Assembly: GCA_000827495.1 (NCBI GenBank)
Contig: KN817747.1
Location: 1-28,074 of the forward strand
Length of the DNA: 28,074 bases
Source of the DNA: Hypholoma sublateritium FD-334 SS-4
Lineage: Eukaryota; Basidiomycota; Agaricomycetes; Agaricales; Strophariaceae
Direction: 5' to 3'
Position 1 is the first letter of the stretch, and every line of letters begins with the position of its first letter. A program made the translations under genes and the position numbers. This document shows, in pieces, positions 19,700 through 28,074 of the stretch. The notes under the pieces were generated by a model. That model searched no databases and had not been told where the DNA came from. It was given only the letters and a program-made list of their open reading frames with translations.

Positions 19700-20779
19700 C
19701 GTGGGGGGGCAATATTCATTTCGGTATCTGGCTTCATGTTTTTATACGCTACCGAGGACTAAAGGGCGTGCAGGTTTATCAGTTGATGGAGTAAAACATT
19801 GGGGTTAATGGGTCGGGGATGACGGGATAAATGCTGCAAGGGCGTTCAATGCGGCGATGTGGGAAGGAGTCTTGCTGTTTCTGTGCACTTTGGGGGGAGG
19901 GTACCGAAGCGAACACGGGCAAGCGACGTTGAATTTCGCCAGCGCGTCCATAACTCCGACAAAAGAAATCGCAAGAGAACCATGGCGGGGTGAAGATATA
20001 CAAAAAAAGTTTATGTGAGACGATATGTAGGTCCAGTTACCATCCCAAGTTAATTGTATTGAGCGTCGAGGTCGTTTGAATCATCCAGGCTTATGTATCG
20101 AGCTGAGGGCCGTTACTCATAACTGCGTCCCGAAGAGAAGAGTCAAGCGAAATAATCTGAAATGATGAGAAGGGTCCCTGAATTTGAGTCTATCAACGAC
20201 CTAAGTATCAGCTATGGGTGAGCACCAATGGAGTAAGTATTTGGGAGGTGACACATCGTATGGATGCACGCGCCTTGTGCGACAGGTTGTGCATTCATTC
20301 AAAATGGTGAATGCCCCCACTACTGGTGTTTCAAGAAATCAACTCGTGTTCTTCGGAACTTCTTTCGCCAATGGGTTGTTCAAGGGCTGGAAATCCGACG
20401 CTATCGTTGTTAGAGAACGGGCAGGAGATGGCGGAAGCCAAAGAGCAGTTAGAACAAGAACTTTGTTGTTGCTTTGTTGACCAACTTGACTCACGTGCAT
20501 GCTTCGTGTTCGAGTTCTAACTTCTACTTCGAGTTCTACTTCGACACGACAGTGTAAAGCAGAGTGCGGAAAATCTAATTACAAAACTTGAAAAAAAGAG
20601 CTTCCTGGCATGTTCAGATGTAAAATTTAAATTGATTATCGCGTGCTTTCCAACTGACGCGTTTTACCATATTGATCAGACGCGACGACGCGTCGCATTC
20701 AACGCCGAGTGAGATCTGAACATTTGAATACCGGTACAATTATAATTTCCAAAGCCAACCTATATCCATGACCGTAATC
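19700..20779. other. Intergenic region upstream of the carboxylesterase
   Basis: About 1.1 kb between the esterase start and the 3' end of the MYND gene, both on the minus strand. It should contain the esterase promoter. Short open frames (for example 20214-20480, plus) have no recognisable product. A 19-bp-period repeat of TTCGAGTTCTA lies at 20509-20538, and two ACGCGT boxes lie at 20657-20662 and 20688-20693. Confidence 0.5.
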
Positions 20780-21601
20780 CTAATCCATCCAATACTCGTC
20801 GAATTCTTCCCAGTCCCTTTTGCTCCAGTCTACAACCTGCTGAACGGCAAGACACTCGTTTTTGTGCCGACTTGTCCAACTCGCCTTTTGGCAATCCTAC
20901 CATGGTGAAAATTTCAGTCGCCAGACTACCCAAATTCCAGACAGCGACGCACCTTGCCACAGTATCGGGTGAACTTGCAGCGGGCGCACTGCAGTGCGCT
21001 AGGCTGGTCGCATTGCGCACACTTGCTGGTGGCAGGCACCGCCGTCACCTCGTCGCCGATGCGCAGAAAGCTTTCCAGACTACACGGGAAGAACTACGCA
21101 CAAACGTCACCGACATACACCCTTCGTGAAGGTGGCATTGCGGCTTACCATCACGTTCTCCACCTCCTCGACACGCACACCATGCTGGCCGCCCACGAAG
21201 TCGTGCGCTGTCGCATACATGATCGCGATGACACCGCCTGCGCGGCACCGCCGCGCCCAGCTCGGCGGGATCACCGCGCGGTTCCCGAGGAACAGCCCGA
21301 CAGTGAAGCGCTCGTCCGCCTTGTCGCGCACGCTGAACACCGGCCGCCCGTGCGGGATCTGCTGCACGATCTCCGCGAGGAGGCACCAGTGCTTGATGGG
21401 CTCGGTGATCCCGTCCGAGTCCGAGCCCGGGTCGTCGTAGTAGCGCAGGTCGAGGTCGTAGTCGCCTGGTAGCTCGGCGAAGGTGGGGAAGTGCGTCTGC
21501 CATCAGTGATCGATCGTGGTCAGTAAGAGTGACCGCCGCTGGGGGTAGTGCGAGATTTCTGGGCGCACCTCGTCCCTCATGTTGAAGCCCGTGTCCTCCA
21601 T
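20780..21601 (-). CDS. MYND-type zinc-finger protein
   Basis: Exons on the minus strand: 21601-21569, 21496-21149, 21093-20953 and 20896-20780; all phase 0, 212 residues. The C terminus holds a MYND finger: C152-x2-C155...C163-x2-C166, YC172, C176, W181, H185, C189 (SKCAQC....LQCARC...RYC..DCQKASWTSRHKNEC). MYND fingers mediate protein-protein contacts. It ends in an acidic tail EEFDEYWMD. The N-terminal 125 residues (THFPTFAELPGDYDLDLRYYDDPGSD.., GNRAVIPPSWARRC, VGGQHGVRVEEVENVM) form a domain I do not recognise; similar stand-alone MYND proteins are numerous in Agaricomycetes and mostly uncharacterised. Exon 3 uses the acceptor at GTAG just before position 21093, which is the one that keeps the frame; a second TAG 15 bp further in breaks it. 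Confidence 0.88.
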
Positions 21602-22093
21602 GGTTGGTCTGCTGCGGCGTCCGAATAGCAAGGTGACTAGCGGCGACGCGGACAAGAAAGGTCCACAGAGTATCGCCGCATGACCCTCTTTTAGTATCCA
21701 GTCGTGTGGCACATCGTCGCGAGTCCACGCGCAAGCACAAAGTAAAGGTGACAAAGCGCTATCCACTGGCAGCCATTACGTCTTTGTCCGGTTATTCATA
21801 GGCATCACTTCTTTTTCTCTTACGTAGCGCGCTGCTGTGTCACCGCTGCTGGAATAGATTAGGTTTCTAGTATGTACAGACAATCTACATAGCGTATTGA
21901 TGTGCAGCGTCGTCGACCCGCAGAGAAACACCACCAAGCAAAAAAATACAAGATTGAATCTCGGTAAACTGCGCGTCATGCAAAATAGGCGTTCCAGTCT
22001 GTTGCTTGGCCACTGGGTATGAGATTCGATGTCCAAAATCAAATGGTACTTTTCTCGGGTCGCGTCATACTAGTATGTAATGAGGCGAGAAGA
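21602..22093. other. Intergenic region upstream of the MYND gene
   Basis: A gap of 492 bp between the MYND start and the STE24 stop, both on the minus strand. It should contain the MYND promoter and the STE24 3' UTR. No further gene or repeat is seen. Confidence 0.5.
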
Positions 22094-23760
22094 TCACTCG
22101 GCCTTCTTCTGGCGGCCGACCTCGAACGCGTCGAGGGCCTTCAATCGCTCTGTGAGAGTCGGGTGTGAGTGATGGTATGCCGAGTATCTAGAAATAATGG
22201 AGTACGGGTTAGCGAAAGACCCCGATCAAGGGAGGATATCACGTACAGCCAGTCAACCCAGACAGTCGAGAGGTTCTTCACGTGGAGGGAGATGAGCGCG
22301 CGGCCCAGCCGGGGGCCCATGTCGCTCATCTTCTCGTCCTTGACCATGTCCTGGAGCTCAACGGCAAACCTGTCCGCAGCGAACTCGTAGTGCCGGGTGA
22401 TCGCGTTCATGCCGATACTTACCAATGACTCGAAGGGTGTGAGGATCATCTGGAAGAGGAGGAACGCGACCATGGTCGGTGGCTGAGCGGCGACCGCCTT
22501 GGGGAAATCGAACGAGCGCAGGAGAGGCGGCGAGTGAAGGAAAGCAGGGAACAGCGCGAGGACAGTGAAGGTGTGCACCTGCGAGATGATCATCTGCTTC
22601 AAGGGATGGTTGTAGTACCAGTGTCCAAGTTCGTGCGCAAGAACGGCTTCGACCTCCTCGGGCTTGGTCTGCTGGATGAGCGTATCGAAAATGACGATGT
22701 GCTTGCTCTGATGACTCGTGTAAATGGAAGGTATGCAAGGCTTAAATCGGACATGTGCTCACCCACGGCAGGCCGAAGAAATAGGCATTGCTGTGCGAGC
22801 TGCGCTTGGAGCCATCAATCTCATACAGGTGCTTGAGGGGGAACTTGAGTTTGCCCGCCAGCGCTTCGATCCTGTTTCGCAGTTCACCGTCCGGCAGAGC
22901 AGACAGCTTGTTGAACAACGGCTGGATTACGGTGGGGTACAAAACCACCATGGTGAGCTGGAATAGGATCCTGTGAACAGTCAATATGAAGCGCCCGGAA
23001 GCGAAGAACAAGGAACTTACATGAAGCCCATCAACCATGGTACGAATCTGTCGCCCGCCCATTGGAACACGTAGAGGAAGATCGACAGGAAAGGAGCGCC
23101 GAGCACGATGGCCAATCCCCAGCCCTTGAGTAGATCCGTAACAAACAAGGTTGGGGTCGTCTTGTTGAATCCGTGCTTTTCCTCGAGTACAAAGGTTCCA
23201 TAGGCTTGTAGGGGAAGAGTTGGTAGCGATGAGACGAGGAACATCAAAAACACAAAGACTATGGATTGCACAATCTGGCGAAGCTGTGAGCGGCGTCGCT
23301 GAATATTTCATTCGAAGAACATACCTGGTACTCCGGCCCATATCCAACTTTTGCCAGAAGGTAGCCGGCCGCGCTCCACGACCAAGCATTGAATCCAAAT
23401 TGGAGGAGAATGCTCTCTACGAGCTGTTTGTAGAGTCCTGAGAACAAAGCGAATTTCGCCTTGTCCTTGCCGTATTTCTGTGATTTCTCAAACACGCCGG
23501 GGTCAAAATGCTCTGCGAGCGCTGGTGGCGGCGCAGTCTTGGAGTATAGTGGATACTGGCGGATTCTGAAGCGAAGCGCGTGAGATTTTCCATTGCGTCA
23601 GCGTACAGCACAAGCGCGGAAGAACGTACAGGAGATACGACTCGAAGAACGTCACAGTCCACGCGAATATTTGGACATAGAGCTTCCAGTCGATGGGCTC
23701 CGTCTTCACAAAGGAGAGCCGATTCTCGACGTGCCGCAACTGGGTATGGAGGAAGTCCAT
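22094..23760 (-). CDS. STE24: CAAX prenyl protease 1 (STE24/ZMPSTE24)
   Basis: Exons on the minus strand: 23760-23630, 23565-23325, 23274-23021, 22970-22763, 22707-22247 and 22187-22094; phases fit and give 462 residues (yeast Ste24 453). Ste24 is a zinc metalloprotease of the ER and inner nuclear membrane with several transmembrane helices. It removes the last three residues of farnesylated CAAX proteins and, in yeast, also makes an N-terminal cut in a-factor; in basidiomycetes a role in processing lipopeptide pheromones is plausible. Visible marks: the zinc motif HELGH at residues 303-307, the downstream ligand region TRHYEFAAD with Glu386, GLPWSKHIVIFDTL, EKHGFNKTT, RQYPLYSK near the N terminus and the C-terminal HHSHPTLTERL. 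The start MDFLHTQL at 23760 fits the family. Confidence 0.95.
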
Positions 23761-24714
23761 GATGACTGTAGGAAGAAAGCCAATAAACGCGACGTGGCGA
23801 CGTGTTCACTGCAAAATCAACACAGCCACAGATCACTTGCCCCGATGCGGTCCCTCTCACCAAGCCCGGACCTACTCCGAAAAATATAGCGCAACGAACA
23901 ATAGCTTTTTGAAGGCAATGGCAAATAAATTATCGTCAAGTAGAAAAAATCCGTTCAGAAAAATCCTTGACATAAATTCGAGATGCGTCGCCTGCGCTTT
24001 GAGCAGCGTGACTTTCGTCGTGTTGAACGTAGCGAACGTGGCGTCCCCAAGGCGTCCCAGCTTGGCAGTATCTTGCGTTGTGATAGACGCTGAAAAGGTT
24101 ATCAGAGGCAAGAAACTGCGTGGAGCTCCTGATGCCCTACTTCTTGCAATCGGACAGAGTTCTCTGATTATCTTCACTTTATCTCGCGTCTCGTAAACCA
24201 ATTTCACCTCAGCAGAAGCGCCCAAAATGAATTATTGACATGGATCAAACATGGAATAGTTGTCTATAGACTGGACCATTTTGAAGAATTTTGACTGGAC
24301 CTTTACTGAAACGCCTTGACCTCACGCGCTGTGTGCGCGTTTGCGCCGTGCGGCCTGGCGTATTTACATCCGGATGCCTCGCGGTGACGGCGTGTCGCGT
24401 CCAGGATGAACGACACCCACAAAATTGGCTGAAACAGATGCTTGCAGTCGGGATAGAAGATAAGATAATCAAGGGGAAACTCGCGGCCTCCATGAGGTAA
24501 CTTGAGGTTGTCACGCCGCGTATGTCAAGGGTGCGCATGTGGCTGGGCATTTGTATTTTATCAAGCCTGCGAAACAATAATAACCCCACCCGAACGGTCG
24601 TCCCGATCCTTCACCTTGACCAGCGGCGTGAGGCCCGTCCAGCGACTGGACAACAGCACCTCTTAGCGATACCCCTCACACCCGTCCCCGATAACTACGT
24701 CCTGGTTCCCCAGC
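23761..24714. other. Intergenic region around an unrecognised ORF
   Basis: About 950 bp between the divergent starts of STE24 (minus) and the coiled-coil protein (plus). It contains the unrecognised frame 23872-24225. A further open frame at 24245-24589 (minus) overlaps likely promoter sequence of the coiled-coil gene and shows no protein-like composition, so it is not called. Promoters for both flanking genes must lie here. Confidence 0.45.
23872..24225 (-). CDS. Unrecognised small ORF
   Basis: An uninterrupted minus-strand frame with an ATG at 24225 and 117 codons. The first 80 residues look protein-like: a balanced, mildly basic composition with VKLVYETRDKVKIIRELCPIA, PRSFLPLITF and KLGRLGDATFATFNTT. 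The end is hydrophobic (FLNGFFLLDDNLFAIAFKKLLFVALYF) and could be a membrane segment or an intron-derived tail. I recognise no family. It lies 111 bp upstream of the STE24 start on the same strand, so it may overlap the STE24 promoter, which argues for caution. It could be a genuine small gene, a decayed fragment or chance. Confidence 0.35.
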   Translation of the reverse strand: MGASAEVKLVYETRDKVKIIRELCPIARSRASGAPRSFLPLITFSASITTQDTAKLGRLGDATFATFNTTKVTLLKAQATHLEFMSRIFLNGFFLLDDNLFAIAFKKLLFVALYFSE

Positions 24715-26271
24715 ATGAACAACACGGCTCAGATACTCGATGTTTCCGCAATCAGCCGCACCCTCTCTGAGCAACTTGCCTATATCTCATCGAACCCGCC
24801 TAAGGCGGGCTCGCTTATATACCTCCTCCCGCCCTGTCTGGTGTTGATCGCCATCGACGTCGCCACGCGCTTATCGCAGCGCCCGAAGGCTGCTCTCGAA
24901 GCCCCCCGCCCGGCCGGTCGCAACGAGGAGGTGCAGGAGCTGGTCGGCCGCGTGCGGGACGCGCTCGCCAAATACCACGCGCTCGAAAAAAAGCTGTCGA
25001 GCGAGAAGTCCCGCTCGCAGCACCTGGCCCGGATGCTACGCAAGCAGCAGAACTTCACCCTTCATCGACAACGCCTGGCTGCGCTGCAGTGCCTCGCCGA
25101 GAAGTGCACCACCCCCAAACCGAGGCCCGCCAAACCCTTGCCCGCTCACAAGACCACCGAGATACGGGATCCGTTCCACGCTTTCTGCGAGCGACTACTG
25201 CTCCAGAACCGGATATGGGCGCAACAGCGCGAAGTCAAGCGACTGCGCGAACACCTTGATTCCATCAAGCACACGAGTCGCGCGAATGCATTTCAGGCCT
25301 TCTGCGATAGGCTTTTGCTGTCGAACAAAATATGGGCACAGCAGAAGGCGGTTGACCACTTAGTGGGCGAGGCCGAGGTGCTGAAACGATCTCGCGGTTT
25401 CGTCGTCGCGCGCGCGGCGGAAAAAATGGCACTGGACGTCGAGAAGGAGCGGTTGACCGAGGAGTTCGTGAAGGGACTTATCACGGAAGTCGAAGAATGT
25501 AGGCAGGCGCTTGTTTCCCTACGGTCCGAGCACGAGCTGGAGGTCCAACAACTGGCGCAAGACTGGCGCGAAGACTACCGCAGGTTGACGAAGGAGGTTG
25601 AGCGACTCGAGCTGAGTCGCGAGGCGCATCTCGTAGAACAGGGCTTGTCAAACGAGCAAGAGCAAGAGCTGCTCGAGCACCTGTACCTCATCGAGAGTCG
25701 AACTGCCGCGCTAAACGCGATCGACGAGGAGCCCACGGAGTACTTCGGCGAAAACCACATGGACGACGCGAGTACGTGCTCGGGCTCGGATTTCGAGCGG
25801 ATGTCGACCATGTCGAACACCACCTGCGTCACGTCGGCCGGAATCCGCACGCCGAACAGGAAGCCCAGCTTTGGAGAAACCCCACCGCGGTCGCGGAGGC
25901 ACTCGTACAACATGCAGTTCCCCGTCCCCCTTCCCCCATTAAGAACGATTCCGCGCCGGCCGTCGATGTCCATCATCCTTTCGCCCTCGGCCGGCTCGTC
26001 GTCCCCTGGCTCGCCGGTCCGCAGGCTGGAGGCGGGGCCATACGCCGGCTTTTCGTTCAACCCCCTTTTCTTCGGCAACACAAGCAGCTCGCATTCCGGC
26101 GAGCGGAGTGACTCCCCTGCTCGCGTGCGGACATACTCCCTGCAGTCGCCTATGCAGCACGACCGCATGAGGACCTACTCGCTGCAGTCGGATAAGCGCG
26201 GGTCCGGCTCCTACAGCTCGCTCTCCAACGTAAGCCGCGATCAGCCCAAACGCGCGGTGTGGAGACTGTAG
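24715..26271 (+). CDS. Coiled-coil protein with N-terminal membrane segment and Ser/Pro-rich tail
   Basis: One exon of 518 codons, starting at the ATG at 24715. Residues about 32-53 (GSLIYLLPPCLVLIAIDVA) are hydrophobic enough for a single transmembrane helix. Residues about 75-335 are rich in Glu, Lys, Arg, Leu and Gln and are predicted to form long helices and coiled coils (EEVQELVGRVRDALAKY, EVQQLAQDWREDYRRLTKEV). Within them an 18-residue block occurs twice, FHAFCERLLLQNRIWAQQ at 154 and FQAFCDRLLLSNKIWAQQ at 193. Residues about 345-518 are Ser/Pro/Arg-rich, with PRRPSMSIILSPSAGSSSPGSP and a doubled RTYSLQS motif near 26130 and 26170, likely phosphorylated and disordered. I do not recognise a named family. 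A membrane-tethered scaffold is a reasonable guess. Confidence 0.85.
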   Translation: MNNTAQILDVSAISRTLSEQLAYISSNPPKAGSLIYLLPPCLVLIAIDVATRLSQRPKAALEAPRPAGRNEEVQELVGRVRDALAKYHALEKKLSSEKSRSQHLARMLRKQQNFTLHRQRLAALQCLAEKCTTPKPRPAKPLPAHKTTEIRDPFHAFCERLLLQNRIWAQQREVKRLREHLDSIKHTSRANAFQAFCDRLLLSNKIWAQQKAVDHLVGEAEVLKRSRGFVVARAAEKMALDVEKERLTEEFVKGLITEVEECRQALVSLRSEHELEVQQLAQDWREDYRRLTKEVERLELSREAHLVEQGLSNEQEQELLEHLYLIESRTAALNAIDEEPTEYFGENHMDDASTCSGSDFERMSTMSNTTCVTSAGIRTPNRKPSFGETPPRSRRHSYNMQFPVPLPPLRTIPRRPSMSIILSPSAGSSSPGSPVRRLEAGPYAGFSFNPLFFGNTSSSHSGERSDSPARVRTYSLQSPMQHDRMRTYSLQSDKRGSGSYSSLSNVSRDQPKRAVWRL

Positions 26272-26787
26272 GCGGCGTCGTCTGGCGTCGCTGTGCGCTG
26301 TGCGCGAGCATTTATGACCTAGACGACGACTCTTTATGCATATTATTTAACGACCACTTTATATCCTTGGAATATCATACCACACATACCTGTACATTAC
26401 CATACCATCATCGCTTTGTATATTTATCTATATCTTCGTTTTGTGCTTCACTTGGTTTTATTTTTCGTTAATTTCATGTTGGATTTTTTCGGGTTGTCTT
26501 CAAGTTGCCCTCTTCCACGGACCTCAAGAAGGACTGTTCGAATAAGCTGGATGATAGAGATCGAAAAAGCCGTCCTCATTCGCGAAGCAGAGATGGTACC
26601 GTGATACATGTCGCGGTCAAGTTGCGGTAGTTCGGCTTGGAATTCATCAGCAAAACGGGGATATCCTGCTGAGCCCTTGTGGATCTTGCAATATTTGGCT
26701 ACATCGGTAGTATCAAATAATGCCAGGTATCGTTCATACGGCCATACATATCAAATGCAATACTGAAGTTAGAGTGTTATGGATCGG
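26272..26787. other. Intergenic region before the tandem array
   Basis: About 500 bp, AT-rich in its first half, probably containing the 3' UTR of the coiled-coil gene (TATTTA and ATTTT-rich stretches). Small open frames have no recognisable product. A short stretch TCAGCAAAACG at about 26647 recurs at 27298, just beyond the tandem array. Confidence 0.45.
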
Positions 26788-27292
26788 TAAAGAAAGAAAA
26801 AAGGTGTAAGTATTTTATATTTCTTGTGTTGCATTGGGCAGGTCAGATAAATCAAACACAAACCATGCACTGGCCCCGGTATAAAATGATCAGGGCATGC
26901 ACGGCTACCACCAGGCTTCAGAAATATTCGCAAAGATAGAAAATGATTTCGTGTATTTTATATTCGTTGTGTTACATTGGGAAAGTCATGTATAGGAAAC
27001 GCAAACCGTGCACTGGTCCCCGTATAAATTGATCAGGGCATACACAGCTACCACCAGGCATCAGAACTATTCNCAAAGAAATAAAACGATTTCAGGTATT
27101 TTATATTCGTTGTGTTACATAGGGAAANTTATATATGGGAAACGCAAACCATGCACTGGGCCCTGTATAAAATTGTCAGGGCGTACACAGCTACCACCAG
27201 GCTTCGGAAATATTCGCAAAGAAATAGAATGATTTTGTGTATTTTATATTTGTTGTGTTACATGGGGAAAGTCAGATATAGGAAACGCAAAC
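26788..27292. repeat. 143-bp tandem repeat array, about 3.5 copies
   Basis: The marker TATTTTATAT recurs at 26811, 26954, 27097 and 27240, exactly 143 bp apart. Each unit contains, in order, TTGTGTTRCAT, GGGAAAG-like, AAACSCAAACC, TGCACTGG, CCCNGTATAAA, CAGGGC, CACRGCTACCACCAGGC, TATTCGCAAAGA and a TGATTT segment. The fourth copy stops near 27292 after AAACGCAAAC. The copies differ by scattered substitutions, so they diverged after duplication. 143 is not a multiple of three, so the array is not a coding repeat. Two undetermined bases (27073, 27127) lie inside it, as is common when an assembler meets near-identical copies. Confidence 0.92.
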
Positions 27293-27367
27293 GCCCGTCA
27301 GCAAAACGCGAATATCGACCGCGTGGCATTACCGCCAAGCGCCCCGTCCACAAACAAAACGCGTATT

Positions 27368-27835
27368 CTACTTTCTGGAGATAGGCCAAGTTCTGAAAAA
27401 TATACCTTAATATACAATCGTTGACGCAATGTAAGACGTACCCGATTTTCTTGAGCCGGTCCTGAAGCTTCGACAGGTAGGTGCCTCGAAGTTCGCCCGC
27501 TCGGCCGCAGCAATCCTCCGCCGAAGTGTACTCTGGGGCGCGCTCGTCCAGCGTGAATATGAGGAGACCGAGGAAGCGTTCCCCGTTCCTGGTGTTCGCA
27601 TAAAGGCGCGAGACCACAGAGCTACGGGGCCCGTGGGGGGTGGAACTGTTCGACAGGCGTTCGGCGCGTGTTAGCATGATCCGTGATCGAGAAAGCGGAC
27701 CTACACAATGGCTAGGTGGCCAGTATGTGCCGGCAGCTGCTTCGATATCTTGTCCAGCGCGATGATTCCTCCACGGAGGAGTTTGTTCTGCATCTTGAGT
27801 TTGGCCGCTTTTCTCAGTATCAAGATTGTGATCAT
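27368..27835 (-). CDS. Unrecognised small three-exon gene
   Basis: Proposed exons on the minus strand: 27835-27705, 27621-27442 and 27392-27368, giving 111 residues with all phases consistent. The N terminus is basic and helical (MITILILRKAAKLKMQNKLLRGGIIALDKISKQLPAHTGHLAIV) and the middle reads VVSRLYANTRNGERFLGLLIFTLDERAPEYTSAEDCC..ELRGTYLSKLQDRLKKIG. The first intron has a CTAAC branch point and a TAG acceptor. The 3' end is uncertain. If intron 2 is not removed, the frame stays open to 27258, inside the 143-bp array. A different frame after the TTTTTCAG acceptor runs to a stop at 27298-27300 but is out of phase. An in-frame upstream ATG at 27958 would add a Ser/Pro/His-rich leader; I prefer 27835. 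No family recognised. Confidence 0.55.
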
Positions 27836-28074
27836 GTTGACAGTGGTGAGCTGAGGTGCAGATGGGTGAGGTTGGATGTGGTAAGATGAGTGTGGATGAG
27901 AAGGAGAGTTGTATGGAGTGCCAGGTTTATATGTATTCTGACTGCGAGAAAGTGACAAAGTTAAAATGGGTCACTCTGTACAGTTCATACCCAGATGTAA
28001 CAATATAATTAATCACTGTACGCTCTTATTTATTCGACATGGTTCTGTTTTGCAAGCGTATATTTTGCAGGGCC
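27836..28074. other. Upstream region of the last gene
   Basis: The remaining 239 bp to the window edge should contain the 5' UTR and promoter of the small minus-strand gene. On the minus strand a TATA-like stretch (CATATAAACC) lies near 27927-27936, about 95 bp upstream of the chosen start, which supports 27835 as the start rather than 27958. Confidence 0.4.

Noticed and set aside
20509..20538. TTCGAGTTCTA direct repeat with 19-bp spacing
   Set aside because: It is a simple low-complexity CTTC-rich stretch and no functional context is visible.
21045..21740. 231-codon minus-strand frame overlapping the MYND gene
   Set aside because: Its Arg/Ala/Pro-rich product comes from the wrong frame. 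The overlapping exon 21496-21149 reads a sensible protein that joins in phase to the MYND finger.
25575..26168. Antisense frame within the coiled-coil gene
   Set aside because: It is the complement of a GC-rich single-exon gene and has no family resemblance or independent start context.
26647..27310. TCAGCAAAACG flanking the 143-bp array on both sides, as a possible insertion-site duplication
   Set aside because: The match is only about 11 bp, the flanks diverge, and the left copy is about 140 bp from the first repeat unit, so it does not behave like a target-site duplication.
27008..27384. Open frames within the 143-bp array
   Set aside because: The repeat period is not a multiple of three and the frames change from unit to unit. 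They contain ambiguous bases and encode low-quality sequence.
1..28074. CRISPR array, tRNA or rRNA genes, secondary-metabolite cluster or defence island
   Set aside because: None was found by eye. The repeats present are the 143-bp array and small tandem motifs without spacer structure, and the genes are mostly housekeeping or common agaric families. A covariance-model search for tRNAs would be needed to exclude small RNA genes fully.

Overview
The window looks like chromosomal DNA of a mushroom-forming basidiomycete (Agaricomycetes). Genes are compact and split by many introns of about 48-75 nt with GT..AG ends and short CTRAY-type branch points. Several families are typical of that group: a DUF6533 seven-helix protein, an HsbA-type secreted protein, a SigF-like NTF2 protein, a MYND protein and a multi-exon type-B carboxylesterase/lipase. 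All exon models below were derived by hand from splice signals, reading phase and protein-family conservation. No species can be named.

Layout. Positions 142-4449 (minus strand) hold a decayed Ty3/Gypsy-type retrotransposon: gag with a zinc knuckle, protease, reverse transcriptase and the start of RNase H. It has a frameshift and in-frame stops, and no integrase or LTR was seen. Next come a TPR-repeat protein (about 4753-5715, +), possibly the remnant of a larger gene cut by the element; a four-AT-hook nuclear protein (5934-7269, +); a DUF6533 membrane protein with about 14 exons (8165-10011, +); TRM112 (10356-10885, -) divergent from the exosome subunit RRP45 (11033-12117, +); a SigF-like NTF2 protein with a C-terminal membrane helix (12888-13736, -); an HsbA-like secreted protein whose exons do not join in phase (14009-14723, -); an acidic/basic protein with a SURP-like segment (15326-16754, +); a 14-exon carboxylesterase (17210-19699, -) with a possible duplicated scrap of its 3' end downstream; a MYND zinc-finger protein (20780-21601, -); the CAAX protease STE24 (22094-23760, -); an unrecognised ORF (23872-24225, -); a 518-residue coiled-coil protein with one predicted membrane helix (24715-26271, +); a 143-bp tandem repeat array (about 26788-27292); and a small unrecognised three-exon gene beside it (about 27368-27835, -).

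How the genes relate. Most are unrelated neighbours, as is usual in a fungal chromosome. The clearest functional pairing is TRM112 and RRP45. Both act in RNA modification, processing and ribosome biogenesis, and they share a 147-bp intergenic region that probably acts as a bidirectional promoter. I found no defence system, CRISPR array, secondary-metabolite cluster or other clearly new multi-gene system. The features most worth a second look are the 143-bp array, the micro-exons, the in-phase 36-nt exon in the AT-hook gene, the HsbA phase break and the internally duplicated coiled-coil protein.
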